From assembly GCF_016613475.2 (NCBI RefSeq), contig NZ_CP071517.1, forward strand, positions 3,100,001 through 3,164,000: a stretch of 64,000 bases of DNA, given 5' to 3'. The first letter of the stretch is position 1. Each line of letters starts with the position of its first letter. The notes below the pieces were generated by a model. It did not search any database, was not told where the DNA came from, and saw only the letters and a program-made list of their open reading frames with translations. This stretch comes from Lysobacter arenosi. Its GTDB lineage: Bacteria; Pseudomonadota; Gammaproteobacteria; Xanthomonadales; Xanthomonadaceae. Positions 41,428 to 50,000 of this stretch are shown piece after piece. The translations under genes and the position numbers were made by a program.

Positions 41428-42906
41428 ATGCAGGAAGTCTGGGTATGGGTGTGCGTGGTCGCCGTGTTCCTTGGCGCGGCGCCGCAACTCGCGGCCTTGA
41501 TCCAGTTCCTGTTGGTTGGCCTGCACGGCGTGCGCAACCACTACCCGAAGTGCGCGCCGGTGACCCGACGCGTGGCCGTGCTGATCCCGGCCTGGAACGA
41601 AGGCCTGGTCATCGACAACACGATCGAGCACATGATGTCGCTCGACTATCCGCGCGACGCGTTGCGCGTGTACGTGATCGACGATGCCAGCACCGACCAG
41701 ACTCCGCAGCTGGCCCAGGCCGCCGCGCTGCGCTATCCGGGCAACGTGTTCCATCTCCGCCGCGAGAAGGGCGGGCAGGGCAAGGCGCACACATTGAACT
41801 ACGGACTGGCGCACGTGCTGGACAACGACTGGATGGAGGCGGTGCTGATCACCGACGCCGACGTGCAGTACTCGCGCGACGCCCTGGCCCGGATGGTGCG
41901 CCACCTCGCCGATCCCAAGGTCGGCGCGATCACGGCGTACATCAAGGAAGGCAGCGATCCGGGCGGATTCGTCTCGCGTTCCATCGCCTTCGAGTACATC
42001 ACCGCGCAGGCGGCCTCGCGTCGCGCGCAGAACGTGATGGGCGTGATGGCCTGCGTCGCCGGTGGCGCACAGCTGCATTCGCGCGAGAACCTCATCGCCA
42101 TCGGTGGCGCCATCGACACCTCGACCCTGGCCGAGGACACCTACACCACCTTCCTCACCGAACTGAGCGGACGGCGCGCGCTGTTCGACCCCAGCGCGGT
42201 GGTATGGGCCGAAGAGCCCGATGCGCTTACCAGCCTGTGGAAGCAGCGCCTGCGCTGGGCCCGCGGCAACCTGCAGCTCAGCTGGGCGTTCAGGCATGCC
42301 TGGTTCCGTCCGTTCTCGCATCGCGGCATCGGTGGCTGGGTGTTCGGCCTGATCTGGTTCGCGACCGTGCTGACACCGATCCTGATGCTGATGGCGATGG
42401 TCGGTGGCCTGAGCCTGTTGTTCCTCGACCCGTCGTGGGCGTGGCATGCCTTCCGCGTGCTGTGGCTGACCAATGTCTTCGTCTACCTGTTCCAGCTGCT
42501 GTTCTGCTTCGTCATCGACCCGCATACGGCGAAACGTGCGTGGCTGGAAGGCGTGCTGTTTCCCGGCTTCATGTCGGTCGCCCTGATGGCCTGGTCGGTA
42601 TTTCCCGAACGACTGCAGCCGCTGGTGCAGGCGTTCCCCTCGATCGGTGCGGACTGGGACTGGCGCACCGTCCTCGTCGTGGTGCTGTATGCCTGGGTCG
42701 GCGCGTGCATGGCGGCCGGTTGGGGCCTGTACCGGCTCGAACGCGCCGGCGCCCCGGCATGGCTGGTGCGTCCATTGCTGGCAGTGGTGGGCGTCGGCCC
42801 GGTGTTGTGTGCCGTCTCGTTGACCGCCTACGTGTACGAGTTGCGCGGTGCCGAGCGCCACTGGGACAAGACGGTGAAGACCGGCAAAGTGAGGCAGCTG
42901 GAATGA
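41428..42906 (+). CDS. GT2 membrane polysaccharide synthase
   Basis: A 492-residue processive glycosyltransferase of the cellulose/chitin/hyaluronan synthase type. Two N-terminal membrane segments precede the GT2 domain, which shows VLIPAWNEG, VIDDASTDQT, ITDADVQYSRDA, the AEDTYTT acid and QRLRW (QxxRW). At least four further membrane helices follow, forming the translocation channel. It resembles PgaC/IcaA and NfrB more than BcsA (no PilZ domain). ATG 41428 is preferred because GGAGG sits 8 bases ahead; ATG 41386 is a weaker alternative. Its stop overlaps the next gene as ATGA. The polymer is unknown; a GlcNAc polymer is plausible given the PIG-L deacetylase upstream. Confidence 0.9.
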   Translation: MQEVWVWVCVVAVFLGAAPQLAALIQFLLVGLHGVRNHYPKCAPVTRRVAVLIPAWNEGLVIDNTIEHMMSLDYPRDALRVYVIDDASTDQTPQLAQAAALRYPGNVFHLRREKGGQGKAHTLNYGLAHVLDNDWMEAVLITDADVQYSRDALARMVRHLADPKVGAITAYIKEGSDPGGFVSRSIAFEYITAQAASRRAQNVMGVMACVAGGAQLHSRENLIAIGGAIDTSTLAEDTYTTFLTELSGRRALFDPSAVVWAEEPDALTSLWKQRLRWARGNLQLSWAFRHAWFRPFSHRGIGGWVFGLIWFATVLTPILMLMAMVGGLSLLFLDPSWAWHAFRVLWLTNVFVYLFQLLFCFVIDPHTAKRAWLEGVLFPGFMSVALMAWSVFPERLQPLVQAFPSIGADWDWRTVLVVVLYAWVGACMAAGWGLYRLERAGAPAWLVRPLLAVVGVGPVLCAVSLTAYVYELRGAERHWDKTVKTGKVRQLE

Positions 42907-43043
42907 ACGATCCGGAGACCACGGCTTTTGCGGCGGTCGTCCACGCCGACATGCGGCGCGAGCGACGTTTGCTGTATGCGGAGATCGTCATCCTCGCGGT
43001 GCTGGCGGGCCTGGTCGTGCTCCGCTACTGGATGGCGCAATGA
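42903..43043 (+). CDS. 46-residue single-span membrane protein in the synthase operon
   Basis: The gene overlaps the synthase stop by four bases (ATGA) and its own stop overlaps the next ATG in the same way (ATGA), strong signs that it is translated as part of the operon. The product has a charged N-terminal half (HADMRRERRLLYAE) and one membrane helix (IVILAVLAGLVVLRYW). Small membrane partners such as PgaD are needed by PgaC-type synthases, and this protein sits where pgaD would. It is much smaller than PgaD (about 140 residues) and I see no sequence similarity, so the analogy is positional only. Confidence 0.75.
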   Translation: MNDPETTAFAAVVHADMRRERRLLYAEIVILAVLAGLVVLRYWMAQ

Positions 43044-44347
43044 ACGCCGCCACGCTGACATTGCTGGCCGCTCTGGCTGCGTCGTTACCGGCTCAGGCAT
43101 CGCAAGCCCCGACATCGCAATGCCAGATCGACCAGGCGCAGCGACTGATGGAGCAGCAACCTCGCCCCGTCGCGCAGATCGATGCATTGCTTGTTCAATG
43201 TCGCTCCGCAGGCAGCCACGACTACCGCGTCGACCTGCTCGCTGGCGTGCTTGCACGCGAAGAAGGGCGGCTGGCCGATGCAATCGAGGCGCTGACACGC
43301 GCGCACCAGCAGGCGCCGGGCGAACTGGCACCAGCGCTCGAACTGGCCGTGACTTACGAGTTCCAGCAGCGACCCGAACAGGCCCGGGCGCTCTACCTGC
43401 AGGTGCTGCAATCGGATCCGGCATCGCGCCCGGCACGCCTCGGTCTGGCGCGTGTCGCCCGCCAGCAATACCGCCCTGACGAAGCCGAGGTCATCTACCG
43501 CGAGCTGTTGTCGGCCGATCCGGATGACCAGGAAGCCCAGACCGGGCTGGCGATGGTGGCGCTGCAACAGCGTCGCTACGACGACGCCCGCGAACGCCTG
43601 CAGACCCTGCAGGCGGCCCATCCCGACGACCCGGAAGTGCAGGCCGGCCTGGCCGCGCTCGCGCTGGGGTGGCGCTATCGGCTCGACCTGGCCGCAGGAC
43701 GGGAAGACCTGGCGCCAGGCAACTCCAACCGCGCCGTGGCGCAGCTGGAAATAGCCGCCAATGCCAGGGACACGTTCAACCTGAGGTACGAGCACAACGA
43801 TCGCGAACTGGCGTCGTCCAACCCGCTCGATCCCAGCGTGCTGCCGTCCAACAGCGGCCGCGTCAGCTGGTTGCGGCGTGTCCCCGGCCAGCACTTCTGG
43901 GAGGTCGCCTACGAGTACCGGCAATACGACATCGCCCAGGACACGCAGCGCGTCGAGTTCAACGTCGGCCATCGCCTGGGCGGGAAGGTGCAGGGATTTG
44001 CCGGCGTGCGACAGCAGTTCGGTGCCACCTCGCAGGACGACCGGCTCTGGCACGTCGGTCTGAGCGTGCCGACCTCGCAACACACCTACGCCACGCTGAT
44101 CGGCTATTACGCGCAACCGGACGTTGGCGACGACAACACGGCCTACGTCGCCGATCTGACCTGGGAGCGCGAGCGCCTGCAGCTGACCGGCGGCATCGGC
44201 TACGGCGTCGATCCGGACAACTTCATCACCCATCTCCGGGGCGTGTGGCCCTTGCCGCACAGGCAAGCCATCACCTTTGCGATCGAGCACCGCAGCCTCG
44301 GCGATGAAACCGAAGCGCTACTGGGCTGGCGCGTGGAGTGGCAGTAG
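43040..44347 (+). CDS. TPR/outer-membrane beta-barrel exporter protein
   Basis: A 435-residue exported protein: signal peptide (LTLLAALAASLPAQA), then about five tetratricopeptide repeats to residue 215 (for example RYDDARERLQTLQAAHPDDPE), then an amphipathic beta-barrel (FNLRYEHNDREL, FWEVAYEYRQYDI, QHTYATLIGYYAQ) that ends in LLGWRVEWQ. A periplasmic TPR arm joined to an outer-membrane barrel is the layout of PgaA, PelB/PelC-type and NfrA-like exporters that pair with GT2 synthases. It would carry the polymer across the outer membrane. At 435 residues it is about half the size of PgaA, so the barrel may be smaller. Confidence 0.82.
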   Translation: MNAATLTLLAALAASLPAQASQAPTSQCQIDQAQRLMEQQPRPVAQIDALLVQCRSAGSHDYRVDLLAGVLAREEGRLADAIEALTRAHQQAPGELAPALELAVTYEFQQRPEQARALYLQVLQSDPASRPARLGLARVARQQYRPDEAEVIYRELLSADPDDQEAQTGLAMVALQQRRYDDARERLQTLQAAHPDDPEVQAGLAALALGWRYRLDLAAGREDLAPGNSNRAVAQLEIAANARDTFNLRYEHNDRELASSNPLDPSVLPSNSGRVSWLRRVPGQHFWEVAYEYRQYDIAQDTQRVEFNVGHRLGGKVQGFAGVRQQFGATSQDDRLWHVGLSVPTSQHTYATLIGYYAQPDVGDDNTAYVADLTWERERLQLTGGIGYGVDPDNFITHLRGVWPLPHRQAITFAIEHRSLGDETEALLGWRVEWQ

Positions 44348-44348
44348 C

Positions 44349-46144
44349 GTGAACGCGCCGACCGACCGTCGCGAATCGCGGTTGAGACGCCGCCTGAGAA
44401 GCTGGTCCAGCCGTGTCGACCCGGCATTGCTGATGCTGCTGATCGGCCCGCTGATGATCTTCTTCGCCTGGGGCGTCACTTACAGCCAGATCTCCAAGGA
44501 CCGCAATCGCCCTGGTCGAAGGTTACCGCGAGGCCAATGCGATGAGCCGCTCGTTCGCCGAGCAGGCGGTGCACCGGCTCGATGACATCGACCAGATGCT
44601 GCGTGTGGTTCGCGCGGCCTACCTGGCTCACGGCAAGGACATCGACATCGATCGCTTGCTGCAGGACGCCGGCTTCCGCAAGCAGGCAAGCACCGAAGTG
44701 GCGATCCTTGGATGCCTCCAACCGCCTTGCCGTGGGCAACGTGACGGGCAGCCGCGACTGGTTTCCCGCGGCCATACCCGCCGGGTCGGTCGTGGATCGA
44801 CCGGCCCTTTCCCCGCCGCTGCCGGCAAGCGCAGGTAGCCCGGACACAATCGTCGTCAGTCGTCCCATCCTGCGGCCCGATGGCTCATTCGTCGGTGACG
44901 TGGCGGTGAGAGTGCGGCCCGAACAGATCCTCAGCCGACTGCGCAAGATCGATGTCGGCCCGATGGCCCGCCAGTTCGGCACCATCGAACTGGGCGCCAG
45001 GGACGTCGCCGCGATCCTGGGGCTGGATGGACGCGTTCGCGCCGCATTGCTCGGCGGTGTCCAGGTGCCGGTGGCGAGACTGCCGAAGCACCAGGTCATC
45101 AAGCGGCTGGAGGACGGCACCATCGAAAAGGTCTCGGTACCGGAAGTCGACGCCACTCCGCGACTGTGGTCGGGCGGGTACCTGGACGACTACCGGTTGA
45201 TCATCGTCGTCGGGATGTCGCGCCAGGACGCCCTGGTCGACTTCGAGCTGCATCGACGGATCTACCTGATCGGTACCAGCGCCTTCACCGTGGGCGTCGG
45301 CCTGCTCACCATCCTGGCGGCAGTTCTGGCCCGTCGTCAGAAGCGCACGCTGCAACGGCTCGCCGCGACCGAACGGCAGTCGAACGAACTCAAGTCCACC
45401 TTCCTCGCCAAGATCTCCCATGACCTGCGCACGCCGCTCAACGGCATCCTGGGATTCTCCGAACTGGTGAAGACCACCGCCAATGAGCCCGAACAGCGCC
45501 AGTACGGCGAATACATCCATGACAGTTCCAGCCACCTGCTGGACCTGGTCAACATGATCCTCGACCTGGCCAAGCTGCGGAACGGCACGTTGCAGCTGCG
45601 GCTGGGCGAAGTCGATCTTCGCCAGGTCGCAATGAGCGTGTCGCGCATGCACGCCATCGTGGCCAGGCAGAAGGGGCTCGAGTTTCGCGTCGACGTCGCC
45701 GAGGATTTCCCGGAGCGGATCACCTGCGATGGCGTACGCATCCGCGAAGTCCTCAACAACCTGCTGCACAACGCCATCAAGTTCACCCGCGCCGGCCACG
45801 TCACGATGGATCTGTTCGCGCTGGATGGGCAAGCATTCGTGCGCGTGTCCGATACCGGCATCGGCATGACCGACGAGATCAAGAGCCGGCTGTTCCAGCC
45901 TTTCAGCGAGGGGCGCGATGAAGCGTCAAGGGGCCAGGCCGGGGCGGGAATCGGGCTGGCGTTCTCCCGGGAGCTGGTCGCCCTCCATGGCGGCGAGATC
46001 GAAGCCACATCGCAACCCGGGCACGGCACCTCCGTCACTTTCTGGATCCCGGTGGCGGGGCCTCGCGCGGCACGTGCGGGAGCACCGGTTCACAGCGTAA
46101 CCAACGAGGGCACAGGCAATGCCACAGGTACTGATCGTCGATGA
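44349..46144 (+). pseudogene. Sensor histidine kinase with two single-base frame breaks
   Basis: Begins at GTG 44349 just after the exporter. Membrane segment 1 (PALLMLLIGPLMIFFAWGV) is followed by a first break near 44503 (GACCGCAATC; removing one C gives DAIALVEGYREAN), a periplasmic helical sensor part, a second break near 44710 (ATCCTTGGATG; removing one T gives ILDASNRLAVGN), the rest of the sensor, membrane segment 2 (IGTSAFTVGVGLLTILAAVLA), the HisKA box FLAKISHDLRTPLNGILG, and ATPase boxes LNNLLHNAIKFT, DTGIGM and GAGIGLAFS. Repaired length is about 597 residues. The double-membrane periplasmic layout resembles dCache-type sensors. The end overlaps the receiver gene by 26 bp. The catalytic core is intact. 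Confidence 0.85.
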
Positions 46145-46472
46145 CGACCTGGTCAATCGCAAGCTCGCCCGCGCCATCCTCGAGCGCGTCGGCTGGGAGG
46201 CGGTGGAATGCGACAACGGCGAGTCCGCGCTGGACTGCTTCCAGCGCCAGCCGTTCGATGCCGTGCTGCTCGACATCGGCCTGCCCGGCATGGACGGTCG
46301 CCAGGTCTGCCTGGAGTTGCGCAAGCTGCAGCAGGGCCCGCTGCGGATCGTGGCGTACACGGCTTCGGTGCTACCGGAGGAGATGGAATCGCTGGTCCAC
46401 AACGGCTTCGACGACGTACTGCAGAAGCCGGTGAGCATTGCCGCGGTCCAGGCGGCATTTGCGGCGCCCTGA
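46119..46472 (+). CDS. Single-domain response regulator (receiver only)
   Basis: A 117-residue CheY-like protein: acidic pair DDD at residues 7-9 (VLIVDDDLVNRK), phospho-accepting Asp52 in LLDIGLPGMDG, threonine in AYTAS and lysine in LQKPV. No output domain. It overlaps the kinase gene, so it is the direct partner or phosphorelay intermediate. It could pass phosphate through the Hpt protein to the receiver fused to the PIG-L deacetylase; that chain is a proposal. Confidence 0.92.
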   Translation: MPQVLIVDDDLVNRKLARAILERVGWEAVECDNGESALDCFQRQPFDAVLLDIGLPGMDGRQVCLELRKLQQGPLRIVAYTASVLPEEMESLVHNGFDDVLQKPVSIAAVQAAFAAP

Positions 46473-46508
46473 ACCATAATGCCGGTGGTCCCGACTTCAC
46501 CGCCACGC

Positions 46509-47066
46509 ATGTCCATCGTCCTCACCGACTTCGCCCGCCCCCGCCTGTTCCCGCGCGAACCCAGGCGCAACACCATCCAGGACTGCACGCCTGCGCAGTT
46601 CGAACGGCACCTCAACGAAACGCCGCCGATGATGGTGCTCGATGGCTATGCGCCGTTCTGCAAGTTGCACGTGCACCGCAACTGGACATCGACGCGTTGC
46701 CTGGCGGTGCCGATCACCGACGACAACCGGCACCTGCTGCGATCGGGTTACGAGGAACGCACGCGCGGCGAGTTGCCGGTGCTGGTGCGCTGGTTCGAAG
46801 ACATCGACCCGCCGCTGGCCGACTACCTGATCGTGATCCTCTACAGCCGCGAGCAACTGGCGAAGGAGGGCACGGACATCACCGCCGATTACGGCGTGGT
46901 CGGCTGCATGTACACGGCCGAGCCGGTCGAGACCCCGATGGCCCCCATCACCATGATGCGCAACGCGCTGGGCGTGGAGGAAGGCGGCTCCGGTGTTCCG
47001 CTGGACCGTGAGGCCTATCTGCGCAGCGTGGAGTTCTGGCGCACGCATGCGAACTGGCGCGGCTGA
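46509..47066 (+). CDS. DUF3228 family protein
   Basis: A 185-residue cytoplasmic protein matching the DUF3228 pattern: VLDGYAPFCKLHVHRNWTS, LPVLVRWFEDIDPPLADYL and the GVVGCMYTAEPVE segment with PMAPITMMRNALG. No biochemical function is known for this family. ATG 46509 starts MSIVLTDFARP, a typical N-terminus; ATG 46479 is possible. Ends before a bidirectional hairpin. Confidence 0.85.
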   Translation: MSIVLTDFARPRLFPREPRRNTIQDCTPAQFERHLNETPPMMVLDGYAPFCKLHVHRNWTSTRCLAVPITDDNRHLLRSGYEERTRGELPVLVRWFEDIDPPLADYLIVILYSREQLAKEGTDITADYGVVGCMYTAEPVETPMAPITMMRNALGVEEGGSGVPLDREAYLRSVEFWRTHANWRG

Positions 47067-47079
47067 AAAACAGGCAGAA

Positions 47080-47107
47080 GGGCTTCGACCGTCGAAGCCC
47101 CTCTCTA
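47080..47107. terminator. Bidirectional hairpin between DUF3228 and hydrolase genes
   Basis: GGGCTTCGAC pairs with GTCGAAGCCC around a minimal loop, preceded by GAAAAACAGG and followed by CCTCTCT. It lies between two convergent genes. On the minus strand the A-rich flank becomes a T-rich tail, favouring termination of the leftward hydrolase gene. Confidence 0.7.
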
Positions 47108-47114
47108 CGCTTGC

Positions 47115-48047
47115 TTACCGGTTGAGGAACGACACCAGCGCGGGAATCGTCTGTTCCGGTGCTTCATCCACCAGCCAGTGGCCCGAACCGGTGATGACCA
47201 CGCCTTCGACGTTCGTCGCCACCAGCTTGCCCTGTTCGATCAGGAACGGGCCCGAGGCCTTCTCGCCGGTCAGCACCAGCATCGGCATCGGCAGCTTGGT
47301 CCGCGACAGTTCGGCAAAGTCCTTGGCATCCTGTTCAAAGGCCTTGAAGTACTCGAAGCCGGCGCGCATGCCGTTCGGCCGCGCGTACTCGGCGGCGTAG
47401 AACTGGCGGTCGGTTTCGGACACGGAGTGGTTGCGGTCGGCGGCGAAGTCGTTCCAGAAGTGCTCGAAGTAGATCCGCTCTCGGCCATCGACCAGCTTCA
47501 GCGGCGTTTCGCCGTAGAAGTGGAAATGCCACAGGTCGCGCAACAGCCAGACCTTGCTCCAGTCGCCGACACCGGGCAGGAACGCGTCCATCAGCACGAC
47601 GCTCTCGACTTCGTCCGGATACTGCGCCGCGTAGGCGTAGGCCACCATCAGGCCGATGTCGTGACCGACGATCTTCACCTTGGGATAGCCCTTGGCCTTC
47701 ACCAGGGCGTGGATGTCCTGGGCGAGGTTCTTCTTCTCGTAACCGCCGACGGGCTTGGACGACGTACCGGCGCCGCGCAGGTCCGGCGCGATCACGACGT
47801 GGCGATCGGCCAGTTGGCGCATCAACGGGCGCCACATGTGGCTGGTCTGCGCATAGCCGTGCAGCAGCACGACCGGCGTTCCGGTGCCTTTGCCGGCCTC
47901 CAAGTAGTGGAGGGTGACGCCGTTGACGTCGGCGGAATGGCTCTGGATCGAATCGCTACTGGCGGCAACGGCGGTGCCGGCCTGCATGGCGGCGAGCATC
48001 AGCAGCGCGGTGGCGGCGCGTCGGATCGGACGCAGCAAAGTGTTCAT
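47115..48047 (-). CDS. Exported alpha/beta hydrolase, epoxide hydrolase-like
   Basis: The 310-residue product has a signal peptide (ATALLMLAAMQAGTAVAAS) and an alpha/beta fold of the haloalkane dehalogenase/epoxide hydrolase group: oxyanion loop LLHGYAQTSHMWRPL, nucleophile Asp in VGHDIGLMVA (replacing serine), cap domain, and late histidine in GSGHWLVDEAP. An aspartate nucleophile points to hydrolysis of epoxides or halides rather than esters. Substrate unknown. The gene is downstream of an SDR gene in the same direction and may be cotranscribed with it. Confidence 0.9.
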   Translation of the reverse strand: MNTLLRPIRRAATALLMLAAMQAGTAVAASSDSIQSHSADVNGVTLHYLEAGKGTGTPVVLLHGYAQTSHMWRPLMRQLADRHVVIAPDLRGAGTSSKPVGGYEKKNLAQDIHALVKAKGYPKVKIVGHDIGLMVAYAYAAQYPDEVESVVLMDAFLPGVGDWSKVWLLRDLWHFHFYGETPLKLVDGRERIYFEHFWNDFAADRNHSVSETDRQFYAAEYARPNGMRAGFEYFKAFEQDAKDFAELSRTKLPMPMLVLTGEKASGPFLIEQGKLVATNVEGVVITGSGHWLVDEAPEQTIPALVSFLNR

Positions 48048-48102
48048 GACGTTCTCCGGGGGTGGGGCGATCGTGTGGGTGAACCATGGATCTGAAAAAC
48101 GC

Positions 48103-48852
48103 CTAGAGCTGGCTCATCCCGCCATCGGCGATGATTTCGGTGCCGACGATGAACGCCGATTCGGGCGAGGAGAGATGCAGCACCGTAGCAGCGATCTCTT
48201 CCGGCGTTCCGAAGCGGCCCAGCGGGATCTGGTTCTGGATCTGGGCGGCCGTGGTTTCCAGCGTGGCGGCATCCAGGCCCAGCTTGCCGTAGATCGGCGT
48301 CGCAACCGGTCCCGGGCTGAGCACGTTGACGCGCACGCCACGCGGCAGCAGTTCGGCCGACAGCGTCTTCGCCAGCGAGATCACCGCGGCCTTGCTGGCG
48401 GCATACACCGAGGTGTTGGGCATGCCGATGCGTGCGTTGATCGAACCGTTGATGACGATTGATGCACCCGGGTTCAGCAGCGGCAATAGCGCCTGCACCT
48501 GGAAGTAGGGGCCCTTGATGTTGGTGTTGAAGATCTGGTCCCACAGCGCCTCGTCCACGTCCGGGAAGGCGGCGAACTTCGCCGCGCCGGCGTTGACGAA
48601 GACAGCGTCCAGGCGCACGTCGCTGGCGGCCAGCGTCGCAGCCAGGGTCTTTGCATCGGCAGTGTTGCCGGCATCGTTGACCACGGCGATGGCCTGGTTG
48701 CCCAGGGCGGCACGGGCCTGTTCGAGGGCGGCGGCGTCACGGCCGGTGATGACCACGCGGGCGCCTTCCGCGACGAATGCCTGGGCGGCGGCCAGGCCGA
48801 TGCCGCTGCTGCCGCCGGTGACGAGGATGGTCTTGTTGGTGAAGCGGTTCAT
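48103..48852 (-). CDS. Short-chain dehydrogenase/reductase
   Basis: A 249-residue classical SDR. The cofactor loop is TGGSSGIGLAAA, NAGAA marks the strand-4 motif, and the active-site Ser and YxxxK appear as INGSINA and YAASK. The arginine after the glycine motif (ITGRDAAAL) suggests NADP(H). ATG 48852 was chosen over longer upstream frames because it gives the standard short N-terminus (MNRFTNKTILVTGG). It is divergent from a LysR-type regulator, the usual arrangement for a regulator and its target. Confidence 0.93.
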   Translation of the reverse strand: MNRFTNKTILVTGGSSGIGLAAAQAFVAEGARVVITGRDAAALEQARAALGNQAIAVVNDAGNTADAKTLAATLAASDVRLDAVFVNAGAAKFAAFPDVDEALWDQIFNTNIKGPYFQVQALLPLLNPGASIVINGSINARIGMPNTSVYAASKAAVISLAKTLSAELLPRGVRVNVLSPGPVATPIYGKLGLDAATLETTAAQIQNQIPLGRFGTPEEIAATVLHLSSPESAFIVGTEIIADGGMSQL

Positions 48853-48938
48853 GGGAAGTCCTTCGGAGCCAGCGAATTGCTGTGAGGCCATACTGGCGCG
48901 GCTCCTGCGGCTTTCCGTGCCACAATCACGATGAACTC

Positions 48939-48955
48939 GTTCGAAGGTATCGAAC
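48939..48955. promoter_or_regulatory. Palindromic LysR-type box touching the lysR start
   Basis: GTTCGA-AGGTA-TCGAAC, containing the T-N11-A pattern of LysR-family sites, ends at the base before ATG 48956 of the regulator. It sits between the divergent SDR and regulator genes, so it could serve both autorepression and SDR control. Confidence 0.6.
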
Positions 48956-49879
48956 ATGTTGTCGGCCGACGAATTGGCGCTGCTGGAAGCCATCCGCGAA
49001 AGCGGCAGCCTGTCGCGGGCCGCGGCCCGGCTCGGCAAAGCACCGTCCACGGTGTCGCACGCGGCGCGGCAGCTCGAGGCGCGTTTCGATGCCCTGTTGT
49101 TCGACCGCCGTCGCTACCGTCTGCAACTCACGCCGGCCGGCCACCTGCTCGCACAGGAGGCCGCTCGCCTGATGCTGGACGTGTCGCGTCTGACGCAACG
49201 GGTCAAACAGGTGGCGGGAGGCTGGGAGGATCGTCTGTGGATCGTCACCGACGAAGTCCTCGAGTTCGAAACGCTGCTGCCGGTGGTTCGCGCCTTCGAC
49301 GCTCTGAATTCCGGCGTGACGCTGCGCATCACCCATGAAGTGCTGACCGGCATCTGGGACGCATTGCGCGACGGCCGCGCCGACCTTGTCGTGGGCGCCA
49401 CCAACGAACCACCGGTCATTCCCGGCCTGCGCTGGTTCGAGCTGGGCGTGATGGACTGGGTGTTCGCGGTGTCGCCGCGGCATCCGCTGGCCAAGGCCAC
49501 CGAACCGGTGGAAGCCGCCGCCGTGCTCCAGCACCGTGCCGTGGTGGTGGCCGACACCTCCCGGCGAGTGGATGTGCGCGGCTACGGTGTTCTTGGCGGG
49601 CAGCCATCGCTGGCGGTGCCCAGCATGGCGGCCAAGGTGCAGGCGCAGCGCGAAGGACTGGGCGTGGGCTGGTTGCCGCGCGATCGCGTCGCCGGCCTGC
49701 TCAAGCGCGGCGAGCTGGTGGAGAAGCAGATGGCCGATCCGCGCGAACCCAATCTGCTCTACGTCGCCTGGCGCGGCGACCACCAGGGACGGGCCCTGGA
49801 ATGGTGGTTGTCGCAACTGCAGAACAAGCGTCTGGCGTCGCGCCTGGTCAAGGGCATCGACATCGGCGCCGCTTCCTGA
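48956..49879 (+). CDS. LysR-family transcriptional regulator
   Basis: A 307-residue regulator. Residues 1-60 form the winged helix-turn-helix (LLEAIRESGSLSRAAARLGKAPSTVSHAARQLEARF); residues about 90-300 form the periplasmic-binding-like effector domain (LWIVTDEVLEFETLLPVV, GRADLVVGATNEP). The likely target is the divergent SDR gene, with the hydrolase behind it. The start is fixed by the HTH position; a palindromic site ends exactly at the ATG. Confidence 0.93.
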   Translation: MLSADELALLEAIRESGSLSRAAARLGKAPSTVSHAARQLEARFDALLFDRRRYRLQLTPAGHLLAQEAARLMLDVSRLTQRVKQVAGGWEDRLWIVTDEVLEFETLLPVVRAFDALNSGVTLRITHEVLTGIWDALRDGRADLVVGATNEPPVIPGLRWFELGVMDWVFAVSPRHPLAKATEPVEAAAVLQHRAVVVADTSRRVDVRGYGVLGGQPSLAVPSMAAKVQAQREGLGVGWLPRDRVAGLLKRGELVEKQMADPREPNLLYVAWRGDHQGRALEWWLSQLQNKRLASRLVKGIDIGAAS

Positions 49880-50000
49880 CCCATCCAGCTAAGCTCGATA
49901 GCCACTTGACCCGGGTTGGCCGTTCGCCGACAGCGCGCATTCAACCCGGTGTTGCTAGCTTGAACGTCCGCAGCGCGCGGTTCCCAACCCCAGGCACGCC

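Noticed and set aside
40300..42861. Minus-strand open frame extending the ATP-grasp protein by about 530 residues
   Set aside because: The added part is antisense to the GT2 synthase, is histidine- and glutamine-rich nonsense, and the ATP-grasp domain has a proper start at 41268.
42903..43043. Calling the 46-residue membrane protein PgaD
   Set aside because: Only position agrees; length and sequence do not.
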